The position numbers and the translations under genes are program-made. 64,000 nucleotides of DNA from Dactylorhiza incarnata (lineage: Eukaryota > Streptophyta > Magnoliopsida > Asparagales > Orchidaceae). The stretch lies in NCBI GenBank assembly GCA_033032865.1, contig JAWHQI010000009.1, forward strand, positions 14,973,001-15,037,000, given 5' to 3'. Shown here in pieces: positions 35,301 to 47,950 of the stretch; the stretch's first letter is position 1; each line of letters begins with the position of its first letter. The notes below the pieces were generated by a model that ran no database searches, was not told the DNA's origin, and saw only the letters and a list, made by a program, of their open reading frames with translations.

Positions 35301-38300
35301 TACTGCGGGAACCCATATTTCCTGTAACAGGTGGCCTCAGTATGATTTGTCTGGCCACAATGGGTACACAAGCGAGTGTTTTCCCCTTGGAGCGATTTTG
35401 GCCATCACGCCCACCTCCCTGAGACCCATGACCACCTCCACGGTTCCAAGTCGTTGGAGGGAGAGCTTCAATAGAGTGTTGGGAGGACAGGAGAGGGAAT
35501 CAACGAGACATCGGTGGGCAGAATCACCTTCAAAATCATGGAACACACATCTGAGAAAGAGGGAATAGTGGGAAAGGATAAGATGTTGGAACGAATACTG
35601 TATAGATGAGGTAGTAGACATGCCATCATCAGCGCTATGCCGACAACCTCCTTCTGAGCCCGTTGGGTAGTGAAAAGGTTTCTTAGGAGTAATCTGATTT
35701 GTGGCCCTAGAGTCCACTATCCAGGAGGGAGTTTGAGAAAACCATGATTTACCTTCATTGGAGATAAATGCGACAAACCCGAAAGTCCAAGTAACCAGCA
35801 TCGTAGATGATGGAGTTCATCCCACAAGGTGTCAATGTCGGAGCAAGATGTGGTGGGAACATCTACCGCTGGAGAAGCATGGTGCTGAGAGTTGGAAGGC
35901 TGCTGCGGGAACCCATCTTTCCTGTAACAGGTGGCCTCAGTATGATTTATTTTGGGCACAATGGGTACACATGCGAGTGTTTTCCCCTTGGAGCGATTTT
36001 GGCCATCGTGCCCACCTCCCTGAGACCCATGACGCCCTCCACGGTTCCCAGTCGGCGGACGGAGAGCTTCAGTAGAGTGTTGGAAGGGTGGGAGAGGGAA
36101 TCAACAAGACATCGGTGAGCGCAGTCACCTTCAAAATCATGGAACACACATCTAAGAAAGAGGGAATTGTGGGAGAGGATAAGATGTTGGCACAGACATT
36201 GTATAGATGAGGTCATAGACATGCCATCATAAATGCTATGCCGACAACCTCCATTTAAGCCATTGGGTTCCGAAATCCAATGTCGGAGACTGATGCTGAA
36301 CCCAAGTCTTGACGAGAGTCTTGTATTGAGCCACAAATGATGTTAGATCACCGTCCGAACCCGGTTCGACGGGCTGGAGATCCCTAAAGTGATCAAACTA
36401 ATGTTGAAGCCTGTTCTTCCTGAAGTATAGAGACTTCAGTTCATACCACATAGCCATTGTGGTGCATAACCATGCGATACGAGTCACCTTCCATAGAATT
36501 CAAGATCTATGACTGAACTCAGCCATCATCCCAAAGCTATTGCTTGGTAGGCACAACAGGTGTGTTGAGAGTCAGATGGTGAAGAAGTCCCTTGGTCTGG
36601 AGTATACGATGCATGGAGTGGACTTAACAAAATTTTTCTTCCCAGTGAGGGAGATAGTGTTAATTACGAGTTCGTCACGAACTTCATAGATGTGATCCGG
36701 GGAGAGGGTGGCCAGAATGGTGGACGAAGAGACGTGCATCGTTCGTCCCCATTGAGTCGGTAATTTCTGATTGAAGGGTTGACGAGTTCAGGAAGTGAGG
36801 AAGGGGCCTGCGAGCTTGGTAAGTGGGATCTGTCGAACTTAAGTAGCAAGAGGTTCGACGAGTTGGGTAGTACTGGTTCATGAAGCTCGGTAGGCATGAG
36901 ACTGTCAAAAGCGGAAAATGAAAGAAAGCGACTGTTGAATGTAGGAGTCGACGAGCGCTGGAAGAGGGTAGCGACAAGCTCTAGAAGCAGGGAGCAACAA
37001 CCGTTGAAACATGGATCTTGCGCGTGCTCTGGATGCAGGAAGTAACGTCCTTTGAACCAAGGATCCGTTTGCGAGCTCAAGCAGCTGACCGACTCAAGCT
37101 GTGAGGGCGACAAGCACTGGACGCAGGAAAGATGTCAGAAAGAGGAATCAGGGAGTGGCGAGTGCTGAATTACTAGTGCTCGTGAGTTCAGGTGGCGTAG
37201 TGTCTGCAAAAGCTGGTAGGAGGAAGTCATCAAGCTCAGACAGGAGAGGAGTCGGCGGTTCCTGCGACAGAGGAAGCGGTGAGACCAACTGAAGTAGAGC
37301 ACACGAGCTGTGGGGGGGGGGGGGGGGGGGGTCAGCGAGTATGTGGACTTGTGTCGGCGAATACGAGGACTGTCAGCCCGCCTATAAAAGGTGGAGTGGG
37401 GCTGGTTAATTTGGAAGGATACTGAGCAGGGAAAGTTGGTGAGCTCCCGAGGCAAAGGCTGCAAATACATGTAAGAAAAAAGCTTAAGTTGAAAGAATAG
37501 ACTCAATTAGCGAGAGCAGGAGATGAATCATCGATGGTTCTATGTTAGGAATCGAGTGACTCTGATACCATGTGAAAAAAGTAGGATACGAAGCTAAAAT
37601 ATTTTGTTTTACTTCATATTAACAAAAAACTAGGTATTTGCCCAAACACACACATGCACACACACACAAATATATATATGTATATATATGTATATATATA
37701 TGTACATATGTATATATATGTACATATGTATATATATGTATAATATATTGGAGGGTGGAGTGATAGCCTAACAAGCCAAGATGTGAGTCTAATCTATACA
37801 TGAGAATAATCTCTTAATGGGCAGAGAAAGTGGGCCTTACATGGACATATTCATTGTTCTTCTACAATAATCAATCTCAATATTCAATCTGCACAGTCTC
37901 CTAATGGTGCGGTTTTCACTTTTCCTGCACACCCCTACCACTCGGACAACCACTCTAATAACCCCCCAAATTCCTTCCTGTATCCATTCAGCCCCTCCAC
38001 AGCCCTCTAGCCTACATCCCCGTTTCCCCACCACCTCAATAATCACCATTAATCCTTCACGGCCACCGAATCGTTGTCTCTATCATCTACAGTTCCATAC
38101 GCTTGTGAGTTCATTATTTTGGTGTCTTTTCCTTTGTTATTGTATGGATTGAGATTTTGATGTGATTATGAATGTTCCTGGTCCATAGTTATTTGTTTCG
38201 TGATTATTCATTAGTTTGTAGGACTTCTTCCTATTGCACATTTAATTAAAAGCACTCCAATCGAAGGAAAGCCTAACCTACTTGTTCTTTGAATTTTACT

Positions 38301-41300
38301 ATAAACACTTATGTTAGTCATATGAGTTTTATGCTCTTATTATTATTTGCTAACTTTATCAGACCAAATCTCCTTATGCAAGCATCATTCTAGGTCTTAG
38401 TTAGTAAAGGCTCAAGGCGCACCAAGGTGCAAGGGGGTCTTGGAGCCGAGGCGCAATGCTCACGGATCAAGGCGCAGATGTGAGTTTGACGAGGGCAAGG
38501 GGCAATCACATCTATTTTAATTAATCAAACATTAAACATCTGTTTATCTTCTTGATCAGATTCTTCATCTATTCTACTCATTAATCATTCATTACTATCA
38601 TTTATATCTCTTAAAAATTGAATTAATGTGGTTACTTGCATCATATCTATGAGTCTCAACGCTCGATTATGATTCACAAACACTAAATAATGCAAAAATT
38701 ATTGAGTTCTTGTATTTTTGTTTTATTTTGGAAAAAAATTACAGCAGAAATCTCCCCCAGATGCGCTTTTTATGCTCAAAAGGCGCAACGAAGGCGCAAG
38801 ACTCTGAGCCTGGTGAGCCTTGAACCTTAGGCACCCCTGAGGCGTGCCTTTAACAACATAGTTCTAGGTTTAGTTAAAAAAATTCAGGCACTATACCTAG
38901 GATTTGCATAGTCTAGAGTCGCACACTCACCACTCCACCATGGGTATCAATGATTAACACATGAGCATGCCAGAATAAGATAATATACAACCCGACTTAT
39001 TGTGTCCACACCTTGGGCTCTAATTAAGTTCCCACTATGGGGCACTACTGGGGCACCAACCAACGTCTAACAATTTTGTGAGCGAAGACCCTCTTCCGAG
39101 ATTTACATTGCACTACATTTCATTACTAAGTTGACAAGAATGGACAGATTGAAATCATATAATATTCTTACACCTTCAGCATGACTTCTCACTACCAGTG
39201 TAGTTCCATATACTCTATAAGCCTCTTGACCGCTCTTCATAATTGAAACCATCTTTATACAATCATCCTACGAATGTATTCCACAGTTTTTCTTATAATT
39301 TAATTTAATCTACAATTGATAATTGAAACCATCTTTATACGATCATCCTACTAATGTATTCCACAGTTTTTCTTATAATTTAATTTAATCTACAATTGAC
39401 GCGGGAACGGGCCCTGCAAAAGTGTGCAGTCAGATGAGTGACCCTCCAATTAATAGAATTTCATGCCGGAATTCTTTTGTGAAGAATTAAGGCTCTGGTT
39501 ACCCTTCCATACAGGTTTCATCAGGTTTTAAACAACTGAAGGGGCATTATTTAATTTTTCCATGCATAGTTTATTAGTTTATTTGAGAGAACCTGATAAT
39601 TTTAACTGATCAAATATAATTTTGGGGCCTTAGCTGGTTGCCTAAGATATTTGATCATAGTCATACCAGAAGAATGTGATCTAAGAACTCACATTGAATT
39701 TAAGGAATACTATGTATTAATCCTATAATTTCCTGCAGAGAAACCAAACAGGAGTTCATACCTCATTCAACCATTCACAGAATTAAAACAGAACTTGAGC
39801 TCAATACCTACAGGTTTGGTGGTGTACCCGGCTTTCAGGTATTGCAGTTTTGGGGAGTTACTGCTTGGATTTTCAGCACTGCACAAAACTTTAGTCTATT
39901 ATTAGGACTGGATATCAACACTAACGCCACCTTACATTCATGATTAAGCATTTAACCCAATTTCCAGTCCAAATTTCACATAAAAGTCATACACCAGTTT
40001 CTAGGCAATGAAACATATGAATCTGTTACTCAAAAAGGAATGGAATTCGTTACCTTGGAATTCTTCATTGATGCCATGGAGTCGACAGAAACTTCACTTG
40101 ATTCCCTTGGGCAGCTGGCAGCAGCCTACTCCACCGGAAACTGATGGTGCTGTAGGGAAAAATGAAAAATGAGGGGATAATAGGTTTAGCTACTATTTCT
40201 ATCCCCCCTCTCAATCCTACGAGGCCACAATACATCTATGTAGTGGTCACACATTGCAGTAATTCTGAAAAATTCAAATAATTAAGTGTTATCTGTTATG
40301 GACCCACAATTGTCCTCGTTATCTGTTTGTTTTATAAATGTATTATTAATTGTCATGTTAGCGTCGTCATTATTAAGTGTCGTTCCTTAGAGTTATTATA
40401 ATTTTCATGTCTTCTAGTTCATGTAGTGTCTTTTGGTAATTTGTTGAAGTTATGTAATCTCTATTTAAAGGGCCTATTGGGTAATGAATTATTATGAATG
40501 AGATTATGGAAGTTTTCTCTATCTCTCTCTAAGTTCTTCTCCTTCATCCCCATCTAGGGTTAGGGTTGAGCAAGGTTGCTCTTCTTTCTCCTTGCATTCT
40601 TCGTAGGTTGAGCTCGACTCCTTTGTATCTCTGCCTCGACTACCACCTCCGACATGATCCGACGACGTTACGGGTTAGGTCCATAACAACTTGGTATCAG
40701 AGCTGTTCTCCTATGCTCCGCTGTCCACCGACGTCTCCGATAACACTGTCATTCATTCCTATTGAAGGCGCGGTCATCGACGTGCACGGAATTTGCGAGC
40801 CCCGTGACGTGTGCACCTTGAATGCCTCAGCCATCTTCTCATCCAGAGGCAGTCAGACTCTCCTGTAAAAGACGACATCCCTGCCTCTTGCGGAGAATCG
40901 TGTCGACGACATCCCTGCTGCCTGCAGGCCTACCCCTTCTTGACGGGGCATTACGAGCTTGAGAGAGGTAGGATCTACGAGATCGTGAAGATTCTCCAGC
41001 AGGCTCCTGTTACGGTTTTGATAATTTTTCGGGAAGAATCCGGCAAGGGAAAGGGGCCGGTAGTGGTGATGGAGAAGAAAGGAGGAAGAAAAGAGAGGAG
41101 ACTTAGGGAGCAACCCTAATTTTCCGATTAATCCAAGCATACCAAAATACAATACCACACCCCCTTTTATAACTGTAAGAGGGGTGTAAAATAGGAAATA
41201 ATTAAAATAGGAAACTATTAAAATAGGCAACAATTAAAATAAGAAATATTTAAAATAGGAAACTATTCAAATAGGCAACAATTAAAATAGGAAATATTCA

Positions 41301-44300
41301 AAATAGGAAATAATTAAAATAAGGAATAATTAAGGGGCCTCCGCCATGTCATCGATCCGTGGGGTAGTGGGTGATTCGGCCGTTGATTTCCTGCGCGTGT
41401 AGACGCGCCACGCGGGCTCCTCCGCGCGTATGTCCACTGCAAGATAACTGGTGGCGGATCCGTAACACTCCATCCGTCCTTCAAAACGAGCTTGCCCTCA
41501 AGCTCGTGTACCACGCGGGTGGCCGGATCATCTGGTACCTTGACCTCCCGCCAGAACAAGGCCAGGTAGCACGTAGTAGCGGCGGCGGTGTTGGCGAGTA
41601 GCGACGGCGCCATCGGAAGTAATGGCTTCCGCAAGATCGGTGGGGCGGTGGTGAGCAGCAGCCACAAGGATGTCGGAGACGCGACGACCAGCAGCAGGAA
41701 CGAATCAGTCGGGGGCAGCGGGGCACGGGGCGGCAGAAGAGGCGACGATGCGACCGGTGCAAGCGAGAAGGCAAGGGCCGGCGGAGCAAGAGCCGGGAGA
41801 GGAAGATGTGAAATGGCCGGAGGGGGCGGCAAGACCGGGGCCGACGAAGACGGTAGAGGAGGCGGTGAGTTTACCGGAGGCGGTGGCACTGGTAACCGGA
41901 GAGGTGGTGGAAGCGGTGGAGGGATGACCTCCGTGGAGAGAGGTGGAACATCAGCGGTCGGTGCGCTTTCGACGGGAGGATCGGCTGCGGGGCGGAGGGG
42001 CCGGTTGGTGCCGCCGTCGGCAGGGGAGGTACACCCTCCGCTGGTGGTAGGTGCGGGCGAGGCGGGACGGGCCTCCAGGCGGGCGAGGATTACTTGGAGC
42101 GTGGCCTGGATAGCGGCGAATTGGGTATCGTGGCCGTCGAGGCGACGTTGGACTACCTCGTCGGAGGTATCCGCGCCAGAAGCATCCGGGTGAAGTCGCG
42201 TTGACGGGGCCATGGCGGTAGTGGCGGATCGATGGGAACGGCAGACGTCGGCGGTGATGTTGAAAGGCCGACGGCTACGATAGCGGGCGGACGGGCAGGT
42301 CGGACCAATGTTACGGTTTTGATAATTTTTCGGGAAGAATCCGGCAAGGGAAAGGGGCCGGTAGTGGTGAGGGAGAAGAAAGGAGGAAGAAAAGAGAGGA
42401 GACTTAGGGAGCAACCCTAATTTTTCGATTAATCCAAGCATACCAAAATACAATACCACACCCCCTTTTATAACTGTAAGAGGGGTGTAAAATAGGAAAT
42501 AATTAAAATAGGAAACAATTAAAATAGGCAACAATTAAAATAAGAAATATTTAAAATAGGAAACTATTCAAATAGGCAACAATTAAAATAGGAAATATTC
42601 AAAATAGGAAATAATTAAAATAAGGAATAATTAAGGGGCCTCCGCCATGTCATCGATCCGTGGGGTAGTGGGTGATTCGGCCGTCGATTTCCTGCGCGTG
42701 TAGACGCGCCACGCGGGCTCCTCCGCGCGTATGTCCACTGCAAGATAACTGGTGGCGGATCCGTAACAGCTCCCCTCCCTGCGATCACCATCTTCGACCT
42801 TACAATCACCATTTTCATGCGTGTTGAAAGTTCGCCGCCTTTCCAGGGCTCATTTTCGTCGACGTTGGCCGGTCTCCTCGACCTTCTGGTTTCGATCCAA
42901 CACATCCCGATCTTTCTGATGAAAGCATCCCCGCCCCGCGGCCTTCTTGTTTCTCGCTTTGTGGCCTCCTTGTTTTTCTTGCTCTGTGGCATGCGTCGAC
43001 TACAATCCCTGCCACCCTTCTCTCAGACCAATTTCTCCTAAAGTGTTTCCTCAAGCCAACAAGCTCAAGCCGCAAGCCTATTAAAAATAAATCAGAGGGC
43101 CACAATAATTAAATAATTGACCAATTAATTTCTTCGGTGTAGAGATGAGCCCCGACGAGCAAATTGTTCTCTGTTCGATGTTCCGACAGTTAACGGAGAT
43201 GTCGGCGTCGCACCAAGTCACGATTTTGCGACTCACCGCCAACATGGACAGACTCGCATTGTCTGGACACTTTGGGGGCCCGATTCTGCCAGAGCAGCCA
43301 TCAATCCTATCAGCGCTCGAAGAAGCCCCACCGATCTCCACGATTATTGTCGCCCCACCATTGCCTTTGGTTGTTCCCTCTCCGCAGATCACACAGCTAA
43401 CACTATCACCATTAGTCCCTCCTAACTCCATCCAGTCCCCTCCGCTCTAGTCATCTGTTCTTCCGGCCCCTATAGAGCCATTCCTTCCAACGACCGTCCC
43501 CTAGCCGGCGCCGCCAATTTTGGTCGCCACGACTTGCATTTAGTATGGTTCGTCGTTTCTCTCGACCGCCGACCGGGCACACCTGCACAGACTCCAAATA
43601 TTAAGCCCGACTGTCTTCCCTCAACAAGCACCTCCGACATGCCGGATCCCTACAGTCCTTTGTGACATCTGTGAGCAAGATGATTTTCTGCTCGATGTAG
43701 ACTCCACTATAGTGACGCGCTACTAGGAGCTGTTCTGGCGGGAAATCAAAGCCGGATGATCATGCCGTGCAAGTCTTGTTTGAGCTTGAGGACAAGCTCG
43801 ATTTGAAGGATGAGCGGGCTGTAATGGACCCACAATTGTCCCGTTATCTGTTAATTTTATAAATGTATTATTAATTGTCATGTTAGTGTCATAATTATTA
43901 AGTGTCGCTCCTTAGAATTATTATGATTTTCGAGCCTCCTAATTCGTGTAGGTTCTGTTTGTAATTGTCGGAGTCACGTGATCTCTATTTAAAGGACCTC
44001 TTGCATCATGAATTATTATGAATGAAATTATTAAAGTTTTCACTATCTCTCTTGTTAGGAGGTTTGGGAGAAAAACTGAGCACCTCACATAGAGGTCTCA
44101 CTCTTTATTTATACTAATCATGATGGAATAAGATGTGGTGGTACAAGGTGTGAGACTAATAACAGTATGACTCATAACACTCCCCCTCAAGTTGGATCAT
44201 GGGAACTTCCCAGGCCCAACTTGTTACATATATAGTTCATTCGAGTCCCCGTAACCCCTTTCGTAAGAATGTCTGCAACTTGATCTCCGGTCTTCACATG

Positions 44301-47300
44301 CTTTAGCCAAAGAAGACCTTCTTCATACTTTTCTCTAACAAAGTGGCAGTCGACCTCTATGTGCTTTGTGCGTTCATGAAACACGGGATTCGTGGCTATC
44401 TGGATTGCAGCCTGATTGTCACACCATAGAGGAGTGGGATCTTGAACGGGATACCTAATTTCACTGAGAATCTGCCTCACCCACATGATCTCAGCAACAG
44501 TGTGGGACATAGCCCGATATTCTGCCTCAGCACTAGATCTGGAAACTGTGGTTTGTTTCTTGCTCTTCCAGGAGATAAGATTGCCGCCCATAAAGACAGT
44601 GAATCCCGTGGTTGATTTCCGGGTGGCTAAGCATCCTGCCCAGTCAGAGTCACTGTATGCCTCTAGATCGGAATGGCCTCGACTCTTGTATGATATTCCC
44701 AAACCAGGATCCTTCTTCACGTATCTGATAATCCTGAGAACGGACTCCCACTGAGACATAGTTGGAGCCGCCATGAACTGACTGACCTTACCGACCGCAC
44801 AAGCAATGTCTGGGCGAGTCATGGTGAGGTAGTTTAATTTTCCAACAATTCTACGGTACTTTTCTGGTGATTCAAAAGGTTTGCTTTCAGCATGAAGACT
44901 CTTTTCCCCTGGTTCCAACGGAGAATCCATATGGCCACAGTTGGCCATCCCAAGATCCGATAGAAGATCCAGAGCATATTTTCGTTGGCAAATAAAGAGA
45001 GAGTGATCATCATGAATCACCTCAATCCCAAGGAAATACCGCAATGGGCCCATATCTTTTGTTTGGAAATTAGAGTGTAAGAATGCTTTGAGATTTGATA
45101 TTCCTGCTGAGTTGCTGCCTGTGATAACAATATCATCAACATATACCAGTAGCAGAATAGTACCAGCCGAGGAGTTCTGATAAAAGAGGGATGAGTCTTT
45201 AGTGCTCTTGGTAAGCCCGAACTGGGTAACAACAGCTCGGAATCGAGCAAACCAAGCCCGAGGGGATTGTTTCAATCCATATAAGGACGCTAGGAGGCGG
45301 CATACCTTGTTTCGCTCCCCCTCAGCAACGAACCCAGGAGGTTGTTCCATATAAAACTTCCTCATCCAGGAGCCCGTGGAGGAAAGCATTCTTAATGTCC
45401 AACTGGTGTAAGACCCACTGGTGGAAGGCAGCAAGTGAAAGGAGTATTCGAAGTGAGGACATCTTCGCAACTGGAGCGAATGTTTCATCATAATCCACGC
45501 CATAAGTCTGAGCATAACCTTTGGCAACCAGGCGGGCTTTTAGGAGGTCCAGCGAACCGTCTGCATTCACTTTGACAGAATATATCCATTTGCATCCAAT
45601 CGCTTTCTTGCCGGAAGGTAAGGGAACCAGGTCCCATGTATTGTTTTGTTGGAGAGCAGTCAATTCGTCATGCATGGCTGCCGCCCAGCCAGGATGAGCT
45701 TTGGCCTCCGCCACGGTCGATGGTAGATGATATCGATCAAGAGTCGAGTGCAGCGCTCTAGAAGAAGCAGACAAACCCTTGTAGGAGTGAACATAGAGTG
45801 GTTGCTCTCGACAAGTCCGAACTCCTTTCCGGACTGCAATAGGAACCTCTGGGCTAGATGGCTGAATAGTAGCATGTTCTTCTGGAGGAACAGTCGTCGC
45901 ATCATTGGTAACAGAGGTAGGCTGAGGTGGTGGCACCACTGTACTGTCAGAAGAGCGACGGGAGTAAACTCGTCCCCACAGGGGGGACAACAGATCAGTC
46001 GGTGAAATGATAGCAGGTTCGTGCCGAGGGACCAATAGAGCATCAAGAGAGGGATCAGGATGAGAGGATCCAGGAGAGGGATAAGGGTCGGACTCCCGGA
46101 AGACGACATCCGAAGAAAGGATGTAGCGGCGGAGATCAGGAGATTCGAACGAAAGAAAACCTAACCGTGCTTTGATACCATGTTAGGAGGTTTGGGAGAA
46201 AAACTGAGTACCTCACATAGAGGTCTCACTCTTTATTTATACTAATCATGATGGAATAAGATGTGGTGGTACAAGGTGTGGGACTAATAACAGTATGACT
46301 CATAACATCTCTAAATTCTTCTCCTTCATCCCTATTCTAGGGTTAGTGTTGAACAAGACTCTCATTCTTCTTCCTCCTCGCATTCTCCGTTGGTTAAGCT
46401 TGACTCACCTGTATCTCTGCCTCCACCACCACCTTCGACGAGATCTCGATGACAGTACGGGTTAGGCCCATAATAATTTGGTATCAGAGCAAGGTTAAGG
46501 TTGAGCAAGGTTCCCCTTCTTCCTCCTTGCTTTCTCCGTGGGTTGAGCTCAACTCCCTTGTATCTTCACCTCCACCACCACCTCCGATGAAATCTCGACG
46601 ACGTTACAGGTCAGGCCCTTAACGTTATCATTCATTTTAAATTTTATGTACCAAAATAGATTCAGTGTGTTATAGACACTAATGATTTTTTATAAATTCC
46701 ATACTCTGATACAATCACACCCTATCGCCTTCAATAGTGGACATAGATCTCATGTGGGATCTAGCCACAATAAACAATTTTATCATTCTTCAATCATTTG
46801 GGTGCTTCATTATTTCTCTTACCTATTTGAACTCCTAGTATTCTCATTTGAGCTCTTTACTGTGGCTTGGGCGTGCAGACATTGACTTTCACGTCACCTT
46901 TCTCCTGTGTTCCCAAGATTAATCTGTTTTTTTTTTCCTTCTCTTTTTTTGCACCTTTATTCTTTATCTTGCTCATGAAGGGGAGCCTTGGCGCACCGGT
47001 TGAGATGTTGTCGTGTGACCTTGAGGTCACGGGTTCGAGTCATGGAAGCAGCCTCTTGCAAAAATGCAGGGTAAGGTTTGCCTACATTTCACTCTTGTGG
47101 TGGGACCCTTCCCCGGACCCTCGCTGCGTGGGGATGCTTTGTGCACCGGGCTGCCCTTTTTTTATTCTTTATCTTGTTCATGTTTTCTTACCTTTCTCCA
47201 ATATTCCTTGAGAATCCAATATAAATCCATCTCCATATTTGAGGGTTAGGTATAACTATCTACATATGTTCTCTTTTCATCTATGAAAACTGGAAATTTA

Positions 47301-47918
47301 TTCTGGATTTTCCATTCAGGTTTTGGCGGCAGAGTATAAAAGGCTAGCTAATTAGTAGATTATTTAGCCCCTATCAGGTTTTCTTTTTAACAGAAATTTG
47401 TTTAGCTGTAACTCCATCTGTTCATCATTTGCAGTTTGTAGGTAGACACAGTGGCTTGTAGCATGAAATGCTTAAATGCCGACGCATTTTAAAGTTCTCT
47501 AAGATTAAAGACCCGATATACCGTTTATTGAATTTTTTTTTGCAAATTTAAGTATAGATAGTCTTAATGGCGGTGCATTTACCTTCACGGCAGCATACAT
47601 TTATGATTTAAAAGTATCTAGAAGTAATCCATTTATGAATTTGTTGCGTGTACTTTATAATATTTTCTTGTCTAATATTTTTGATTTTAAGGAGCTCATG
47701 TTGAATGTTCTGTTTTGAATAGATCATGTTCTACACCATAGTTCATCGAAGTGTGGTGCATCTTTAGTATCTCTAATAGTTCCATGGTACCATATTATTA
47801 AAGTCTGCCCCATCGTATTGTCACTAAGAATATGTTTAATTTTTGTTGGGGACTGGTGCTTTTTTCCTCCAACTATTGGTTTAAAGTGTATCTTTTCAAA
47901 TAACTTGGTATTTCACAT

Positions 47919-47950
<32 letters not shown>

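Larger units (their letters stand above)
33484..37575 (-). mobile_element. Rearranged copia remnant with tandem triplication
   Basis: On the minus strand a primer site (ATGGTATCAGAGTC, complement of about 37559-37572) marks the 5' end. It is followed by gag-like DNA and three partial copies of the protease/GAG-pre-integrase segment. No RT, RNase H or second LTR was found. Unit A is about 33484-34397, unit B about 34398-35672 and unit C about 35673-36270. A and B are offset by about 1.0 kb, B and C by about 0.6 kb. Confidence 0.65.
41008..42768 (-). mobile_element. Very young 1.76-kb LTR element with one intact ORF
   Basis: Two 460-bp LTRs (41008-41467 and 42309-42768; TGTTACGG...CCGTAACA) differ at about four to five sites by eye. 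The 5-bp target duplication GCTCC is perfect (41003-41007, 42769-42773). On the minus strand the polypurine tract GGACGGATGGAG precedes the left LTR. The sequence after the right LTR, TTGGTCCGACCTGCC, takes the place of the usual Met-tRNA primer site. The 841-bp interior encodes a proline-rich frame that reads into the 3' LTR. Confidence 0.9.
44053..46307 (-). mobile_element. RT/RNase H-only copia element with 127-bp LTRs
   Basis: LTRs 44053-44179 and 46181-46307 differ at only two sites by eye. The target duplication TCTCT is perfect (44048-44052, 46308-46312). On the minus strand a primer site (ATGGTATCAAAGC, complement of about 46168-46180) and a polypurine tract (TTGAGGGGGAG) are in place. 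The interior starts in the integrase C-terminal linker and keeps RT and RNase H; gag, protease and the integrase core are missing. Confidence 0.9.
43820..46475 (+). repeat. 3' LTR of the + strand element, split by copia
   Basis: 43820-44052 and 46313-46475 are the two parts, with the copia insertion and its TCTCT duplication between. At 46477-46490 a primer-site sequence (TTTGGTATCAGAGC) follows the LTR end, then a second partial LTR end (46497-46623), so an LTR-interior-LTR rearrangement has occurred. Confidence 0.7.
40294..46623 (+). mobile_element. Non-autonomous gypsy-like LTR element hosting two nested elements
   Basis: The 5' LTR (40294-40688) is followed by primer site TTGGTATCAGAGCTG (40691). 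The 3' LTR (from 43820) is split by a copia insertion and resumes at 46313. The element also carries the young LTR element at 41008-42768. Without these insertions it is about 2.3 kb. It codes only a gag-like frame and a broken polyprotein tail. Same family as 26614-29959, opposite strand. Confidence 0.8.

Noticed and set aside
41588..42193. 201-codon plus-strand frame rich in Gly/Arg/Glu
   Set aside because: It is exactly antisense to the proline-rich ORF of the young LTR element; the codon bias of one strand keeps the other open.
46978..47045. A functional tRNA gene
   Set aside because: A and B boxes are present but no cloverleaf or anticodon arm fits; the body and long flanking duplications identify a SINE.
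46867..47211. 114-codon plus-strand frame
   Set aside because: It covers the SINE and its flanks, with no protein-like conservation.
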